DNA of 64,000 bases from Pararobbsia silviterrae. Its GTDB lineage: Bacteria > Pseudomonadota > Gammaproteobacteria > Burkholderiales > Burkholderiaceae. The stretch spans positions 1 through 64,000 of the forward strand of contig NZ_RBZU01000002.1 of assembly GCF_003628125.1 (NCBI RefSeq), in the 5' to 3' direction. A program made the position numbers and the translations under genes. The notes below the pieces were generated by a model. The model worked only from the letters and a program-made list of their open reading frames with translations, was not told where the DNA came from and made no database searches. This document shows positions 44,451-53,040 of the stretch, piece after piece. Numbering within the stretch: position 1 is the first letter of the stretch; each line of letters starts with the position of its first letter.

Positions 44451-45848
44451 ATGCTTCGTCCCGCTTCATGTCTTCCGTTCGCGCGCCGCGCGCGCGTGAT
44501 CGTGCAGTCCATTCGCGCGAACGTATCGGCGTCGGTTTCGGCGCCGGTATCGGTGTCGCGCCTATCGATGTCGCGCATTGCGCCGGCGGTGCTCGCCCTA
44601 TCGACGCTCGCGAGCGCGCCGTCGGCCTTCGCCGTGACTGCCGCGCCCGCGGCGGGCCAGCCGATCCGGCTGGCGATGCTCGAAGGCATGTCGGGCCCGT
44701 TCGCGAACGGCGGCGCGGCGATCGAGCGCAATCTCCGCTATGCGATCGACGCGCTCAATGCGCGCGGCGGCGTGCGCTTGCCCGATGGCGCGCATCCGCT
44801 CGAACTCGCGGTCTTCGACACGAAAGGCACGCCCGATCAGGCGCTCGCACAACTGCGCGCCGCCGAGGACGCGCATATCCCGTTTATCCTGCAAGGCAAT
44901 AGCTCGGCGGTCGCGGCCGCGCTCGAATCGGCGATCGACAAGCACAACGCGCGCGAACCCGATACGCGCGTGCTGTTTCTCAACTATTCGGCCGTCGATC
45001 CCGCATTGACCAACGAGCGCTGCAGCTTCTGGCACTTCCGCTTCGACGCGCACGCCGGCATGCGCATGAACGCGCTGACCGACGTCATCGAAGGCGACAA
45101 GAGCGTCAAGAAGGTTTACCTGATCGACCAGGACTACAGCTTCGGGCACGACGTCAGCACGCTCGCGCGCGGGATGCTCGCGGCCAAGCGCCCCGATATC
45201 GCGATCGTCGGCGACGAATTCCATCCGGTCGGCAAAGTAACCGATTTCACGCCGTATATCTCGAAGATCCGCGACAGCGGCGCCGACGCCGTGATCACGG
45301 GCAACTACGGCAACGATCTGACCTTGCTCGTCAAGGCCGCGCACGACGGCGGCCTCAAGGTTCGTTTCTATACGTTCTACGCGAACAGTCTCGGCGCCGC
45401 GGCGGCGATCGGCGATGCCGGCGTCGGCCGTGTCGAGGCCGTGGCGGAGTGGCACCAGAACGTCGAAGGCGCGGGCTCCGACGCGTTTTACGCGGGCTAT
45501 CGCGCGCGTTGGCCGAATCCGGCCGACGACTGGCCCGTGCTGCGCGTGACGGTCATGATCGACATGCTCGCGCAGGCGATCGAGAAGGCCAAAAGCACCG
45601 ATGCCGCGGCGGTCGCGCATGCGCTCGAAGATGCGCATCTCGACCCGGGCGCGTCATTCCATCCGTCGTGGATGCGGCCCGACGATCATCAGCTGATGCA
45701 GCCGCTCTATGTCATGGAGATGGCCAAGCAGGGCGCGCCGGGCGTGCCGCACGACGCGGAAGGATCGGGCTACGGGTTCAAGACCGTCAAGACGTTCGAG
45801 CCGGATCAGACGCGCTTGCCGACGACGTGCAAGATGACGCGCCCCTGA
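44451..45848 (+). CDS. Branched-chain amino acid/amide-type ABC substrate-binding protein
   Basis: The 465-residue product is a Peripla_BP_6 protein. Its early segment IRLAMLEGMSGPFANGGAAIERNLRYAIDALN is the fold start, and ITGNYGNDLTLLVKAAHDGG and the YVMEMAKQG region follow the family. A signal peptide is present but internal (MSRIAPAVLALSTLASAPSAFA starts at residue 41). The ATG at 44451 has AAGGA upstream, giving a long basic pre-signal stretch, while the ATG at 44571 would give a cleaner signal peptide. It has no permease or ATPase beside it, so it may deliver ligand to UrtBCDE encoded upstream. Confidence 0.88.
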   Translation: MLRPASCLPFARRARVIVQSIRANVSASVSAPVSVSRLSMSRIAPAVLALSTLASAPSAFAVTAAPAAGQPIRLAMLEGMSGPFANGGAAIERNLRYAIDALNARGGVRLPDGAHPLELAVFDTKGTPDQALAQLRAAEDAHIPFILQGNSSAVAAALESAIDKHNAREPDTRVLFLNYSAVDPALTNERCSFWHFRFDAHAGMRMNALTDVIEGDKSVKKVYLIDQDYSFGHDVSTLARGMLAAKRPDIAIVGDEFHPVGKVTDFTPYISKIRDSGADAVITGNYGNDLTLLVKAAHDGGLKVRFYTFYANSLGAAAAIGDAGVGRVEAVAEWHQNVEGAGSDAFYAGYRARWPNPADDWPVLRVTVMIDMLAQAIEKAKSTDAAAVAHALEDAHLDPGASFHPSWMRPDDHQLMQPLYVMEMAKQGAPGVPHDAEGSGYGFKTVKTFEPDQTRLPTTCKMTRP

Positions 45849-46327
45849 CGGTCGACCGGGGCAGGGCTTCGATTGCGGCGTCGATCCCGTTGTCGATGCC
45901 GCGCGATACCAGCGGGTCGGCGAGGCGGCGGCCGACGTGCGGCGTCGATCGCCGGCCGCCACGAATCCGACTTCGACCCCGATTACGGCAGAGACCGGGC
46001 CGCGTGTCCGTTCGCGCGCCGCGATCCCGGCGTCCGCTTCCCCCGTACATGGGTGTCGCCCCCAAGGGCGTCGAGGAATCCGACTGTGCTACAATGCGCC
46101 TCTTGTCGTTCCGGTAAGGGGCCGAAAGGCCGTCGAATCGGATGGCAAGTAGGGAAAAGAAGCGAGCAGGATGGGTGCGAGCAGTCGCGCGAGCGTGTCG
46201 ACGGTACGGCGGAAAGCCCGGTCCGGTCGGCGGCGCGGTTCGATGCGACGGCGATGCGGCCCATGGATGAACCCACCACGGCACGGCCTTTCTTCCGTGA
46301 CCGCCAGTCAGAAATCAAGGAAATATC
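45849..46327. other. Gene-free region and long rpsO leader
   Basis: From 45849 to 46086 I see nothing definable. From the extended -10 at 46087 onward it would be a leader of about 225 nt for rpsO. It includes a GNRA-type hairpin, GGCC-GAAA-GGCC, near 46120. In other bacteria S15 represses its own translation by binding its mRNA leader, so a regulatory fold is plausible, but I cannot show the S15-binding element. Confidence 0.45.
46087..46095 (+). promoter_or_regulatory. Extended -10 promoter of rpsO
   Basis: TGCTACAAT is a good extended -10 element. No -35 match at 17 bp is visible. The distance to the rpsO ATG is about 230 bp. Confidence 0.5.
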
Positions 46328-46597
46328 ATGTCTGTTGCAAATATGAATAAGTCGGAAGTCGTCGCGAAGTTTGCGCGTGCTGCAAACGATACCGGTTCGC
46401 CCGAAGTGCAGGTCGCTCTGCTGACCACGCGCATCAACGAACTCACGGGTCACTTCAAGGCACACATGAAGGACCACCATAGCCGCCGCGGTCTGCTGCG
46501 CATGGTGAGCCGTCGTCGCAAGCTGCTCGACTACCTGAAGGGCAAGGACGCGGACCGTTACCGCGCGCTCATCGAGCAACTGGGCCTGCGTAAGTAA
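46328..46597 (+). CDS. rpsO: 30S ribosomal protein S15
   Basis: The 89-residue protein matches S15 throughout, including [46 protein letters not shown] and the end [11 protein letters not shown]. It binds 16S rRNA in the central domain early in small-subunit assembly. AAGGAA lies before the ATG. The rpsO-pnp order with a strong terminator between is widely conserved in proteobacteria. Confidence 0.99.
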   Translation: MSVANMNKSEVVAKFARAANDTGSPEVQVALLTTRINELTGHFKAHMKDHHSRRGLLRMVSRRRKLLDYLKGKDADRYRALIEQLGLRK

Positions 46598-46626
46598 GCG
46601 GTCTGGGCTTCCCGCCTTTTCAGCCA

Positions 46627-46671
46627 ATGCCTGTATCAGCCTCCCGCTGATGCAGGCATTTTGTTTTTTTG
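46627..46671 (+). terminator. Strong Rho-independent terminator after rpsO
   Basis: ATGCCTGTATCAGC (46627-46640) pairs with GCTGATGCAGGCAT (46646-46659) with one G-T pair and the loop CTCCC, followed by TTTTGTTTTTTT. It separates rpsO from pnp, although partial read-through would be usual. Confidence 0.92.
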
Positions 46672-46861
46672 CGTTTTTGCCTGTGTCGTTCCGGTTCGCG
46701 CACGCCGGCAGACGATGCGCCGGACCCGGCCGGGCGCGCCGAATCGGGCCATGACTGAGCCCGCGGCAATGCTTCCGACCCGCCAAGCCCGGCACGCGTC
46801 TTTCGCGTCGCTCGACCACGTTGTCAGACCTATACGGACCGGCACGATCGTGGAAGCTTGT

Positions 46862-46905
46862 GTCATTCCAGCAGCGCACGCCAACCCGCGCGCCGATGGA
46901 ATGGC
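46862..46905 (+). promoter_or_regulatory. Candidate RNase III-type hairpin in the pnp leader
   Basis: GTCATTCCA (46862-46870) pairs with TGGAATGGC (46897-46905), one G-T pair, and the enclosed sequence contains further GC pairing. It ends 79 bp before the pnp start. In E. coli a leader hairpin cut by RNase III is the basis of PNPase autoregulation. The remaining sequence between 46672 and 46861 shows no gene. Confidence 0.4.
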
Positions 46906-46984
46906 ATAAATACTCCGCACGTCGTGACGGATGACCGTCGCGCGCCGCGCCGCATGGAGCGCGGCCTATTGAGAAGGAGTGGAA

Positions 46985-49117
46985 ATGTTCAACAAGATCG
47001 TGAAGGAATTCCAATGGGGCCAGCACAAGGTGCGGCTCGAGACCGGTGAAATTGCGCGCCAGGCAAGCGGCGCCGTGCTGGTCGACGTTGAAGAAACCGT
47101 CATCCTCGCGACCGTCGTCGGCGCGAAGTCGGCCAAGCCGGGTCAATCGTTCTTCCCGCTGACCGTCGATTACATCGAAAAGACCTATGCCGCCGGCAAG
47201 ATTCCGGGCGGCTTCTTCCGCCGCGAAGGCCGTCCTTCGGAAGGCGAAACGCTGATTTCGCGCCTGATCGACCGTCCGCTGCGTCCGCTGTTCCCCGAAG
47301 GCTTCCTCAATGAAGTCCAGGTGGTCATCCACGTGCTGTCGGTCAACCCCGACGTGCCCGCGGACATCCCGGCGCTGATCGGCGCATCGGCCGCGCTCGC
47401 GGTCTCGGGCATTCCGTTCAGCGGCCCGGTCGGCGCGGCTCGCGTCGCCTATATCGACGGCCAGTACGTGCTGAACCCGACGCGCACGCAGCAGAAGGAG
47501 TCGAAGCTCGATCTCGTCGTCGCCGGTACCGAGCGCGCCGTGCTGATGGTCGAGTCCGAAGCTCAGCAACTGCCCGAAGACGTGATGCTCGGCGCGGTCG
47601 TGTTCGGTCATGACCAGATGCAAACCGCGATCGACGCGATCCACGAACTCGTGCGCGACGGCGGCAAGCCCGAGTGGAACTGGCAACCGGCGCCGAGCGA
47701 CGATGCGCTGATCGCGCGCGTGAGCGCGCTCGCGGGCGACGAGCTCCGCGCGACCTATCAGATTCGCGAAAAGTCGCTGCGCAGCGAGAAGCTCAAGGCG
47801 CTCTACGCGAGCGTCAACGAGAAGCTCGCCGAGCAGACGGCGCAAGGCGCGCCTGCCGCCGACAGCGCAGCGGTCGGCGACATCCTGTTCGGTCTCGAAG
47901 CGAAGATCGTGCGCGGCCAGATCCTGAACGGCGAACCGCGTATCGACGGCCGCGACACGCGCACGGTGCGTCCGATCACGATCCGTACGGGCGTGTTGCC
48001 GCGTACCCACGGTTCGGCGCTGTTCACGCGCGGCGAGACGCAAGCGCTCGTGGTCGCGACGCTCGGCACGAAGGGCGACGAGCAGATCATCGATGCGATC
48101 GAAGGCGAGTACCGCGATCGCTTCATGCTCCACTACAACATGCCCCCGTTCGCGACGGGCGAAACGGGTCGCGTGGGCTCGCCCAAGCGCCGCGAAATCG
48201 GCCACGGCCGCCTCGCGAAGCGCGCGCTCGTGGCGACGCTGCCGACGGCCGATGAATTCGGCTACACGATCCGCGTCGTGTCGGAAATCACCGAGTCGAA
48301 CGGTTCGTCGTCGATGGCGTCCGTCTGCGGCGGTTCGCTCGCGATGATGGATGCCGGCGTGCCGCTGAAGTCGCACGTCGCGGGCATCGCGATGGGCCTG
48401 ATCCTCGAAGAGAATCGCTTCGCCGTGCTGACCGATATTCTCGGCGACGAAGATCACCTCGGCGACATGGACTTCAAGGTGGCGGGTACGGCCGAAGGCG
48501 TGACCGCGCTGCAGATGGACATCAAGATCCAGGGCATCACGAAGGAAATCATGCAGGTCGCGCTCGCGCAAGCGCGCGAAGGCCGCATGCATATCCTCGG
48601 CAAGATGCAGGAAGCCGTCAGCGGTGCGCGCACGGAGCTGTCCGAGTTCGCGCCGCGCATGATCACGATGAAGATCAACCCCGAGAAGATCCGCGACGTG
48701 ATCGGCAAGGGCGGTTCGGTGATCCGCGCGCTGACCGAAGAAACGGGCACGACGATCGATATCGGCGAAGACGGCGTGATCACGATCGCGAGCACGAGCA
48801 GCGAAGGCATGGCCGAAGCGAAGCGCCGCATCGAGAACATCACGGCGGAAGTCGAAGTCGGTCAGGTCTACGACGGTACGGTGCTCAAGCTGCTCGACTT
48901 CGGTGCGATCGTCAACATCCTGCCGGGCAAGGATGGTCTGCTGCATATCTCCGAGATCGCGAACGAGCGCATCAAGGACATCAACGACTATCTGAAGGAA
49001 GGCCAGGCCGTGAAGGTCAAGGTCATCCAGACGGACGAGAAGGGTCGCGTGCGCTTGTCGGCGAAGGCACTGTTGAACGAAGGCGCGCCGCAAGGCGGCG
49101 AAACGCAGCCGCAATAA
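46985..49117 (+). CDS. pnp: Polyribonucleotide nucleotidyltransferase (PNPase)
   Basis: PNPase degrades RNA 3' to 5' by phosphorolysis and is a degradosome component. The 710-residue protein has two RNase PH-like domains ([31 protein letters not shown] in the first, active-site region [14 protein letters not shown] in the second) with an alpha-helical domain between. A KH domain (about residues 555-615, [19 protein letters not shown]) and a C-terminal S1 domain ([19 protein letters not shown]) follow. AAGGAG before the ATG at 46985 fixes the start; an in-frame GTG lies two codons earlier. Confidence 0.99.
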   Translation: MFNKIVKEFQWGQHKVRLETGEIARQASGAVLVDVEETVILATVVGAKSAKPGQSFFPLTVDYIEKTYAAGKIPGGFFRREGRPSEGETLISRLIDRPLRPLFPEGFLNEVQVVIHVLSVNPDVPADIPALIGASAALAVSGIPFSGPVGAARVAYIDGQYVLNPTRTQQKESKLDLVVAGTERAVLMVESEAQQLPEDVMLGAVVFGHDQMQTAIDAIHELVRDGGKPEWNWQPAPSDDALIARVSALAGDELRATYQIREKSLRSEKLKALYASVNEKLAEQTAQGAPAADSAAVGDILFGLEAKIVRGQILNGEPRIDGRDTRTVRPITIRTGVLPRTHGSALFTRGETQALVVATLGTKGDEQIIDAIEGEYRDRFMLHYNMPPFATGETGRVGSPKRREIGHGRLAKRALVATLPTADEFGYTIRVVSEITESNGSSSMASVCGGSLAMMDAGVPLKSHVAGIAMGLILEENRFAVLTDILGDEDHLGDMDFKVAGTAEGVTALQMDIKIQGITKEIMQVALAQAREGRMHILGKMQEAVSGARTELSEFAPRMITMKINPEKIRDVIGKGGSVIRALTEETGTTIDIGEDGVITIASTSSEGMAEAKRRIENITAEVEVGQVYDGTVLKLLDFGAIVNILPGKDGLLHISEIANERIKDINDYLKEGQAVKVKVIQTDEKGRVRLSAKALLNEGAPQGGETQPQ

Positions 49118-49170
49118 GCGACTGCGACAGTGTCAGACGGGGCGGCCATCGCGCTGCCCCAAGATCGAAG

Positions 49171-49203
49171 CCGGCACGCGGGAGACTGCGTGCCGGTTTT
49201 TTT
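49171..49203 (+). terminator. Rho-independent terminator after pnp
   Basis: CCGGCACGC (49171-49179) pairs with GCGTGCCGG (49188-49196) and is followed by seven T. Confidence 0.93.
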
Positions 49204-49273
49204 ATCGGCTCCGTTTGACGCACCGCGCGGCGCGCGAGCGGATTCACATGACGTTGCGGGAGAGCAGTCGAGC

Positions 49274-50278
49274 ATGCGTGCCATCGAGATTTCCACACCG
49301 GGCGGCCCTGAGGTCCTGAGGCTCGTCGAGCGGCCGGATCCGGTCCCCAACGCGCACGAAGTGCTGATCAGGGTCACGGCGTCGGGCGTCAATCGGCCGG
49401 ACGTGTTTCAGCGCGCGGGTCACTATCCGCCGCCGCCGGGCGCATCGGATCTGCCGGGCCTCGAAATCGCGGGTGAAATCGTCGGCGGCGATCTCGAGAG
49501 CAGCGCGAATCGCTGGGGCTTCAAGCGCGGCGATCGGGTCTGCGCGCTCGTGACGGGGGGCGGATATGCCGATCTGGCCGTCGCGCCGATCCTGCAGTGC
49601 CTGCCGATTCCGGCGGGCCTGAGCGACGTCGAGGCGGCGTCGCTGCCCGAGAACTATTTCACGGTCTGGAGCAACGTCATGGACCGCGCGATGCTGGGGC
49701 GCGGCGAAGGCGGAGACGACGAAGTGCTGCTCGTCCAAGGCGGGACGAGCGGGATCGGCGTGGCGGCCGTGCAGATCGCGCATGCGCTCGGGCATCGCGT
49801 GTTCGCGACGGCCGGCAGCGACGACAAATGCCGTGCGGTCGAGGCGCTCGGCGCCGAGCGCGGCATCAACTACCGGACCGAGGACTTCGTCGAGGTCGTG
49901 CGCGAACTCACGCGCGGACGCGGCGCCGACGTCGTGCTCGATATGGTCGCGGGCGACTACGTGCCGCGCGAAATCCAGGCGATGGCCGACGGCGGACGGC
50001 TCGTGCTGATCGCGACGCTCGGCGGTGCGAAAGCCGAGGTGCCGTTCGCGGAAGTCATGCGGCGGCGCCTCACGATCACGGGGTCGACGTTGCGGCCGCG
50101 GCCGGTCGCGTTCAAGGCGGCGATCGCGGCGAATCTGCGCGAGCGGGTCTGGCCTTTGCTGGCGTGCGCGGCAATCAAACCGGTGATCTATCGCACGTTC
50201 GCGGCCGAGCACGCCGCGCAGGCGCACGCGTTGATGGAGAGCAGCACGCATATCGGCAAGATCATGCTCGCGTGGTGA
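49274..50278 (+). CDS. NAD(P)H quinone oxidoreductase, zinc-independent MDR family
   Basis: This 334-residue medium-chain reductase resembles PIG3/QOR-type quinone oxidoreductases: MRAIEISTPGGPEVLRL start, GVNRPDVFQRAGHYPPPPGASDLPGLEIAGE, and the NADPH-binding VQGGTSGIGVAAVQIAHALG. The zinc ligands of alcohol dehydrogenases are absent. It likely reduces quinones or other electrophiles with NADPH. The ATG at 49274 matches the family start. It lies between pnp and tpiA, a common arrangement in Burkholderiaceae. Confidence 0.93.
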   Translation: MRAIEISTPGGPEVLRLVERPDPVPNAHEVLIRVTASGVNRPDVFQRAGHYPPPPGASDLPGLEIAGEIVGGDLESSANRWGFKRGDRVCALVTGGGYADLAVAPILQCLPIPAGLSDVEAASLPENYFTVWSNVMDRAMLGRGEGGDDEVLLVQGGTSGIGVAAVQIAHALGHRVFATAGSDDKCRAVEALGAERGINYRTEDFVEVVRELTRGRGADVVLDMVAGDYVPREIQAMADGGRLVLIATLGGAKAEVPFAEVMRRRLTITGSTLRPRPVAFKAAIAANLRERVWPLLACAAIKPVIYRTFAAEHAAQAHALMESSTHIGKIMLAW

Positions 50279-50594
50279 GGCAGACGGTGAGCCGCGCTAT
50301 GGACACCGTATGATGCGGGTGTCCACGCGCGGGCGAGGCGCCTGCGCGGGCCGCGGACCGCGCATTCGATTGGTAACGCTCCCACGCGCGCGGGTTTGCC
50401 CGCATGTAAGCGGGTCGATAGAATTCGATGATTTTGCGTGTGCCGGGTTTGCGTCAGATCACCGCAGTGACGCGGCACGTGTGTTGGCAAAACCCCGGAG
50501 ATCGGGCGAACAATTCGATCGTGTGGCGCTGTCGGTCCTCTGGCGCGCTTGTCGATCGCTCGCGCGGTCTCCGTCGAAATGCGGGGCGAATTGC
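50279..50594. other. Gene-free region upstream of tpiA
   Basis: This 316-bp stretch holds the tpiA promoter candidate at 50396-50424 and a leader of about 165 nt. No other structure was recognised. Confidence 0.5.
50396..50424 (+). promoter_or_regulatory. Sigma-70 promoter candidate for tpiA
   Basis: TTGCCC (50396-50401) and TAGAAT (50419-50424) are separated by exactly 17 bp. This is the best-formed housekeeping promoter in the window besides that of the tRNA gene. Confidence 0.6.
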
Positions 50595-51410
50595 ATGTCG
50601 AAGATGCCTGGATCGAAGGTCGGCGCGAAGCTGGTCATCGGTAACTGGAAGATGCATGGCGGTCTGCGCGGCAACGAAGTGCTGTTGCAAAAGCTGGCCA
50701 ATGGGACGAGGGCCATGCCTCCCGGGCTGCGAATCGGACTCTGCGTGCCTTATCCGTATCTCGCGCAAGCGCAGGCGATGCTTGGCGCGTCGCGGATCGA
50801 GTGGGGCGCGCAGGATTTGTCCGCGCATGATGAGGGCGCGTATACCGGTGAGGTGTCCGCACCGATGGTGGCCGATTTCGGCGCGCGGTACGCGATCGTC
50901 GGTCATTCCGAGCGTCGCGAGTATCACCGCGAAGGCGCGATTCTCGTCGCCGAGAAGGCCGAGCGCGCGCTTGCCGCGGGCCTCACGCCGATCGTCTGTG
51001 TCGGTGAAACGCAGGAGGAGCGTGAATTCGCGTTCACCGAGCGCGTGCTGTGCGCGCAGCTCGACGCGGTGCTCGACCGGCTGACCGTCGAGCAGGCCGC
51101 GGGGCTCGTGCTCGCGTACGAGCCTGTCTGGGCGATCGGATCGGGCAGCAGCGCGAACTGCGAAGAGGTGCAGGACGTGCACGCGTTTCTGCGGCATCAC
51201 CTCGCGCGCAAGGGCGACGCGGTCGCGCGGATTCCGATTCTCTACGGCGGCAGCGTCAAGCCCGAGAACGCGTTGTCGCTGTTCTCGGTGCCCGAGGTCG
51301 ACGGCGGCCTGGTGGGCGGCGCATCGCTCGATGCGACGCAGTTCCTCGAGATCTGCGACGCGGCGGCCGCCGCATCGGGCATCGTTCACGCGCATCACGG
51401 CGGTTATTGA
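50595..51410 (+). CDS. tpiA: Triosephosphate isomerase
   Basis: TpiA interconverts dihydroxyacetone phosphate and glyceraldehyde 3-phosphate. The 271-residue protein has the catalytic Lys19 in GNWKMHG, His in VGHSERR, Glu in LAYEPVWAIG, and the phosphate-binding GGSVKPENA. It is a little longer than the usual 250 because of an N-terminal extension (SKMPGSKVGAK) and a C-terminal Ala/His tail. The ATG at 50604 is an alternative start. Its TGA opens a 14-bp tandem repeat. Confidence 0.97.
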   Translation: MSKMPGSKVGAKLVIGNWKMHGGLRGNEVLLQKLANGTRAMPPGLRIGLCVPYPYLAQAQAMLGASRIEWGAQDLSAHDEGAYTGEVSAPMVADFGARYAIVGHSERREYHREGAILVAEKAERALAAGLTPIVCVGETQEEREFAFTERVLCAQLDAVLDRLTVEQAAGLVLAYEPVWAIGSGSSANCEEVQDVHAFLRHHLARKGDAVARIPILYGGSVKPENALSLFSVPEVDGGLVGGASLDATQFLEICDAAAAASGIVHAHHGGY

Positions 51411-51449
51411 GCGGCTCGAATTGCGCGACTCGAATTGAGCGACTCGACG
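51408..51449 (+). repeat. Three 14-bp repeats starting at the tpiA stop codon
   Basis: From the TGA of tpiA the units are TGAGCGGCTCGAAT, TGCGCGACTCGAAT and TGAGCGACTCGACG. The first ten bases, TGAGCGGCTC, resemble the array behind the TetR gene at 16509 (consensus TGAGCGGCNNACGT), although the genes are unrelated. Confidence 0.85.
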
Positions 51450-51814
51450 CGCCGTTCCCGGTGATATTCGGCGCGTCGCGGTTCGATGCGTCCCACCCGG
51501 CCGTCATGCCGGGTTTCAATCGCTTGCGAAGCGCGCATGGGCCTGACGCGCCGGACCTCGAGCCCGGCCCGTCTTGTCCGGCCATGAGCCGCACGGTACG
51601 AAAAGCACCCGGATTTACGCGAAGGGCGACCCCCAGCACGCCGAGATCGTTTACCATGTCGTGTTTTGCGCGTCCGCACGCGCGCGCGTCGGTGTCATGA
51701 CGTCAAATCGACGGGTGTGAGCCGATGCATCGGATGTCCTGTTCTCATCGCCGTCGGCGCGTGTCGACCGGCATGCGGGCCGGCCAGGTACAACGGAATA
51801 CTGGGTGAACTGAA
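51450..51814. other. Gene-free region between tpiA and secG
   Basis: No gene is seen. It includes a terminator-like hairpin at 51495-51517 and, nearer secG, TACCAT at 51652-51657 as a possible -10. Confidence 0.5.
51495..51517 (+). terminator. Terminator candidate after tpiA
   Basis: ACCCGGC (51495-51501) pairs with GCCGGGT (51508-51514) around CGTCAT and is followed by TT. It is a weak terminator by T-run length. Confidence 0.45.
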
Positions 51815-52183
51815 ATGTTGTTGTTGAAAAGCTTGATTATCGTGGTCCAGGTGTTGTCGGCCCTCGGTGTGATCGGTCTTGTCCTGCTTCAGCACGGCAA
51901 GGGCGCCGACATGGGCGCGGCGTTCGGTAGCGGCGCATCGGGCAGCCTGTTCGGCGCCACGGGTTCGGCGAACTTCCTGTCGCGCACGACGGGGATTCTC
52001 GCGACGATCTTCTTCGTTTGCACGCTCGCGCTGACCTACATCGGTTCGTATAAATCGCAGGTGTCGGCAGGCGTGCTCGGCGCGGCTCCGGCAGCCAGCG
52101 CGCCGGCCTCGGCCTCGGCGCCTGCCGTCGCTGCGTCGTCGACGCCCGCATCGTCGGCTCCGGGCCAGGACGTGCCGAAGTAA
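51815..52183 (+). CDS. secG: Preprotein translocase subunit SecG
   Basis: SecG is the small auxiliary subunit of the SecYEG channel. The 122-residue protein has the two membrane helices (LIIVVQVLSALGVIGLVLLQ and TTGILATIFFVCTLALTYIG) and the conserved loop HGKGADMGAAFGSGASGSLFGATGSANFLSR. An Ala/Ser/Pro-rich tail of about 40 residues follows, as in other betaproteobacteria. Gene order tpiA-secG-tRNA-Leu-nuo is conserved. Confidence 0.97.
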   Translation: MLLLKSLIIVVQVLSALGVIGLVLLQHGKGADMGAAFGSGASGSLFGATGSANFLSRTTGILATIFFVCTLALTYIGSYKSQVSAGVLGAAPAASAPASASAPAVAASSTPASSAPGQDVPK

Positions 52184-52228
52184 ATCGATCGCGCTCGAAA
52201 ATATTTAAACAAACTGCACATTCGAGCG

Positions 52229-52257
52229 TTGATCCAATCCAAATATCCTGTTACAGT
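52229..52257 (+). promoter_or_regulatory. Sigma-70 promoter candidate for tRNA-Leu
   Basis: TTGATC (52229-52234) and TACAGT (52252-52257) are spaced 17 bp apart in AT-rich sequence, about 70 bp before the mature tRNA start. Confidence 0.55.
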
Positions 52258-52325
52258 TATGGTCTTGAAACGTTGAGCCCGAACCGCAGAAAACGCGGTC
52301 AAAACAGACGGGTTTGACGCAGGAT

Positions 52326-52410
52326 GCCGACGTGGTGAAATTGGTAGACACGCTATCTTGAGGGGGTAGTGGCGAAAGCTGTGCGAGTTCGAGTCTCGCC
52401 GTCGGCACCA
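52326..52410 (+). tRNA. tRNA-Leu, anticodon GAG
   Basis: The acceptor stem GCCGACG/CGTCGGC encloses a class II tRNA. The D-arm contains TGGTGAAATTGGTAGACACGC. The anticodon stem CTATC/GGTAG carries the loop TTGAGGG with anticodon GAG at 52360-52362. A long variable arm and a T-arm with GAGTTCGAGTCTCG follow, and CCA is encoded (52408-52410). It reads CUC and CUU leucine codons. A terminator follows immediately. Confidence 0.98.
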
Positions 52411-52421
52411 AATACAAACTG

Positions 52422-52464
52422 ATGCCAGCCAGATGCACGAGTGCTTGGCTGGCATTTGTTTTTT
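52422..52464 (+). terminator. Rho-independent terminator after tRNA-Leu
   Basis: ATGCCAGCCA (52422-52431) pairs with TGGCTGGCAT (52446-52455), followed by TTTGTTTTTT. It isolates the tRNA transcript from the nuo operon. Confidence 0.92.
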
Positions 52465-52502
52465 CAGGGCTGTGATCTCCGACTGTTTTACTCAGTCTTA
52501 GC

Positions 52503-52547
52503 GCGGCTTGAATTATCTGGCCGTAGCATCGTGCGGCTTGAATCATC
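52503..52547 (+). repeat. Two 15-bp direct repeats upstream of nuoA
   Basis: GCGGCTTGAATTATC (52503-52517) and GCGGCTTGAATCATC (52533-52547) differ at one base. Their starts are 30 bp apart, close to three helical turns, in the nuo promoter region. They look like paired binding sites for a regulator. Confidence 0.7.
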
Positions 52548-52568
52548 CAATCGAAGTGATTCGATTGG
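52547..52568. promoter_or_regulatory. Perfect 9-bp inverted repeat upstream of nuoA
   Basis: CCAATCGAA and TTCGATTGG flank GTGA with no mismatch. It overlaps the last base of the second direct repeat and ends 32 bp before the nuoA GTG. It could be an operator or an mRNA hairpin controlling entry into the nuo operon. Confidence 0.55.
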
Positions 52569-52600
52569 TAATCTCTGAACCAAACCGACAGAGGATAGCC

Positions 52601-52960
52601 GTGAACCTCGCACCCTATTTCCCCGTATTGCTGTTTATTCTCGTGGGCGTCGGTCTGGGTGCAGCGCTCATCAGCGTTGGCAAGGTCCTGGGTCCCAGCA
52701 AGCCCGATAGCGCGAAGAACGCACCGTACGAGTGTGGCTTCGAAGCTTTTGAGGATGCGCGGATGAAGTTCGATGTCCGCTATTACCTCGTTGCAATCCT
52801 CTTCATCATTTTCGATCTCGAGACCGCGTTCATGTTCCCGTGGGGCGTCGCGCTCAAGGATATCGGCTGGACGGGTTTCATCGCGATGATGATCTTCCTG
52901 CTCGAATTCCTGTTGGGCTTCGCTTACATCTGGAAGAAGGGCGGCCTCGAGTGGGAATAA
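52601..52960 (+). CDS. nuoA: NADH-quinone oxidoreductase subunit A
   Basis: This 119-residue three-helix membrane subunit of complex I has the loop motif [32 protein letters not shown]. It starts at a GTG with GAGGA upstream; the frame is open further 5' but unconserved. It is the first gene of the nuo operon, preceded by direct and inverted repeats. Confidence 0.97.
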   Translation: MNLAPYFPVLLFILVGVGLGAALISVGKVLGPSKPDSAKNAPYECGFEAFEDARMKFDVRYYLVAILFIIFDLETAFMFPWGVALKDIGWTGFIAMMIFLLEFLLGFAYIWKKGGLEWE

Positions 52961-53040
52961 TGGCGCGCGTAGCATGACCGATGCGGGCGTCGCGGGAGGA
53001 GGGTCCTCCGCCCCGGATGCCTGCCTGGAGCGAATGGCAA

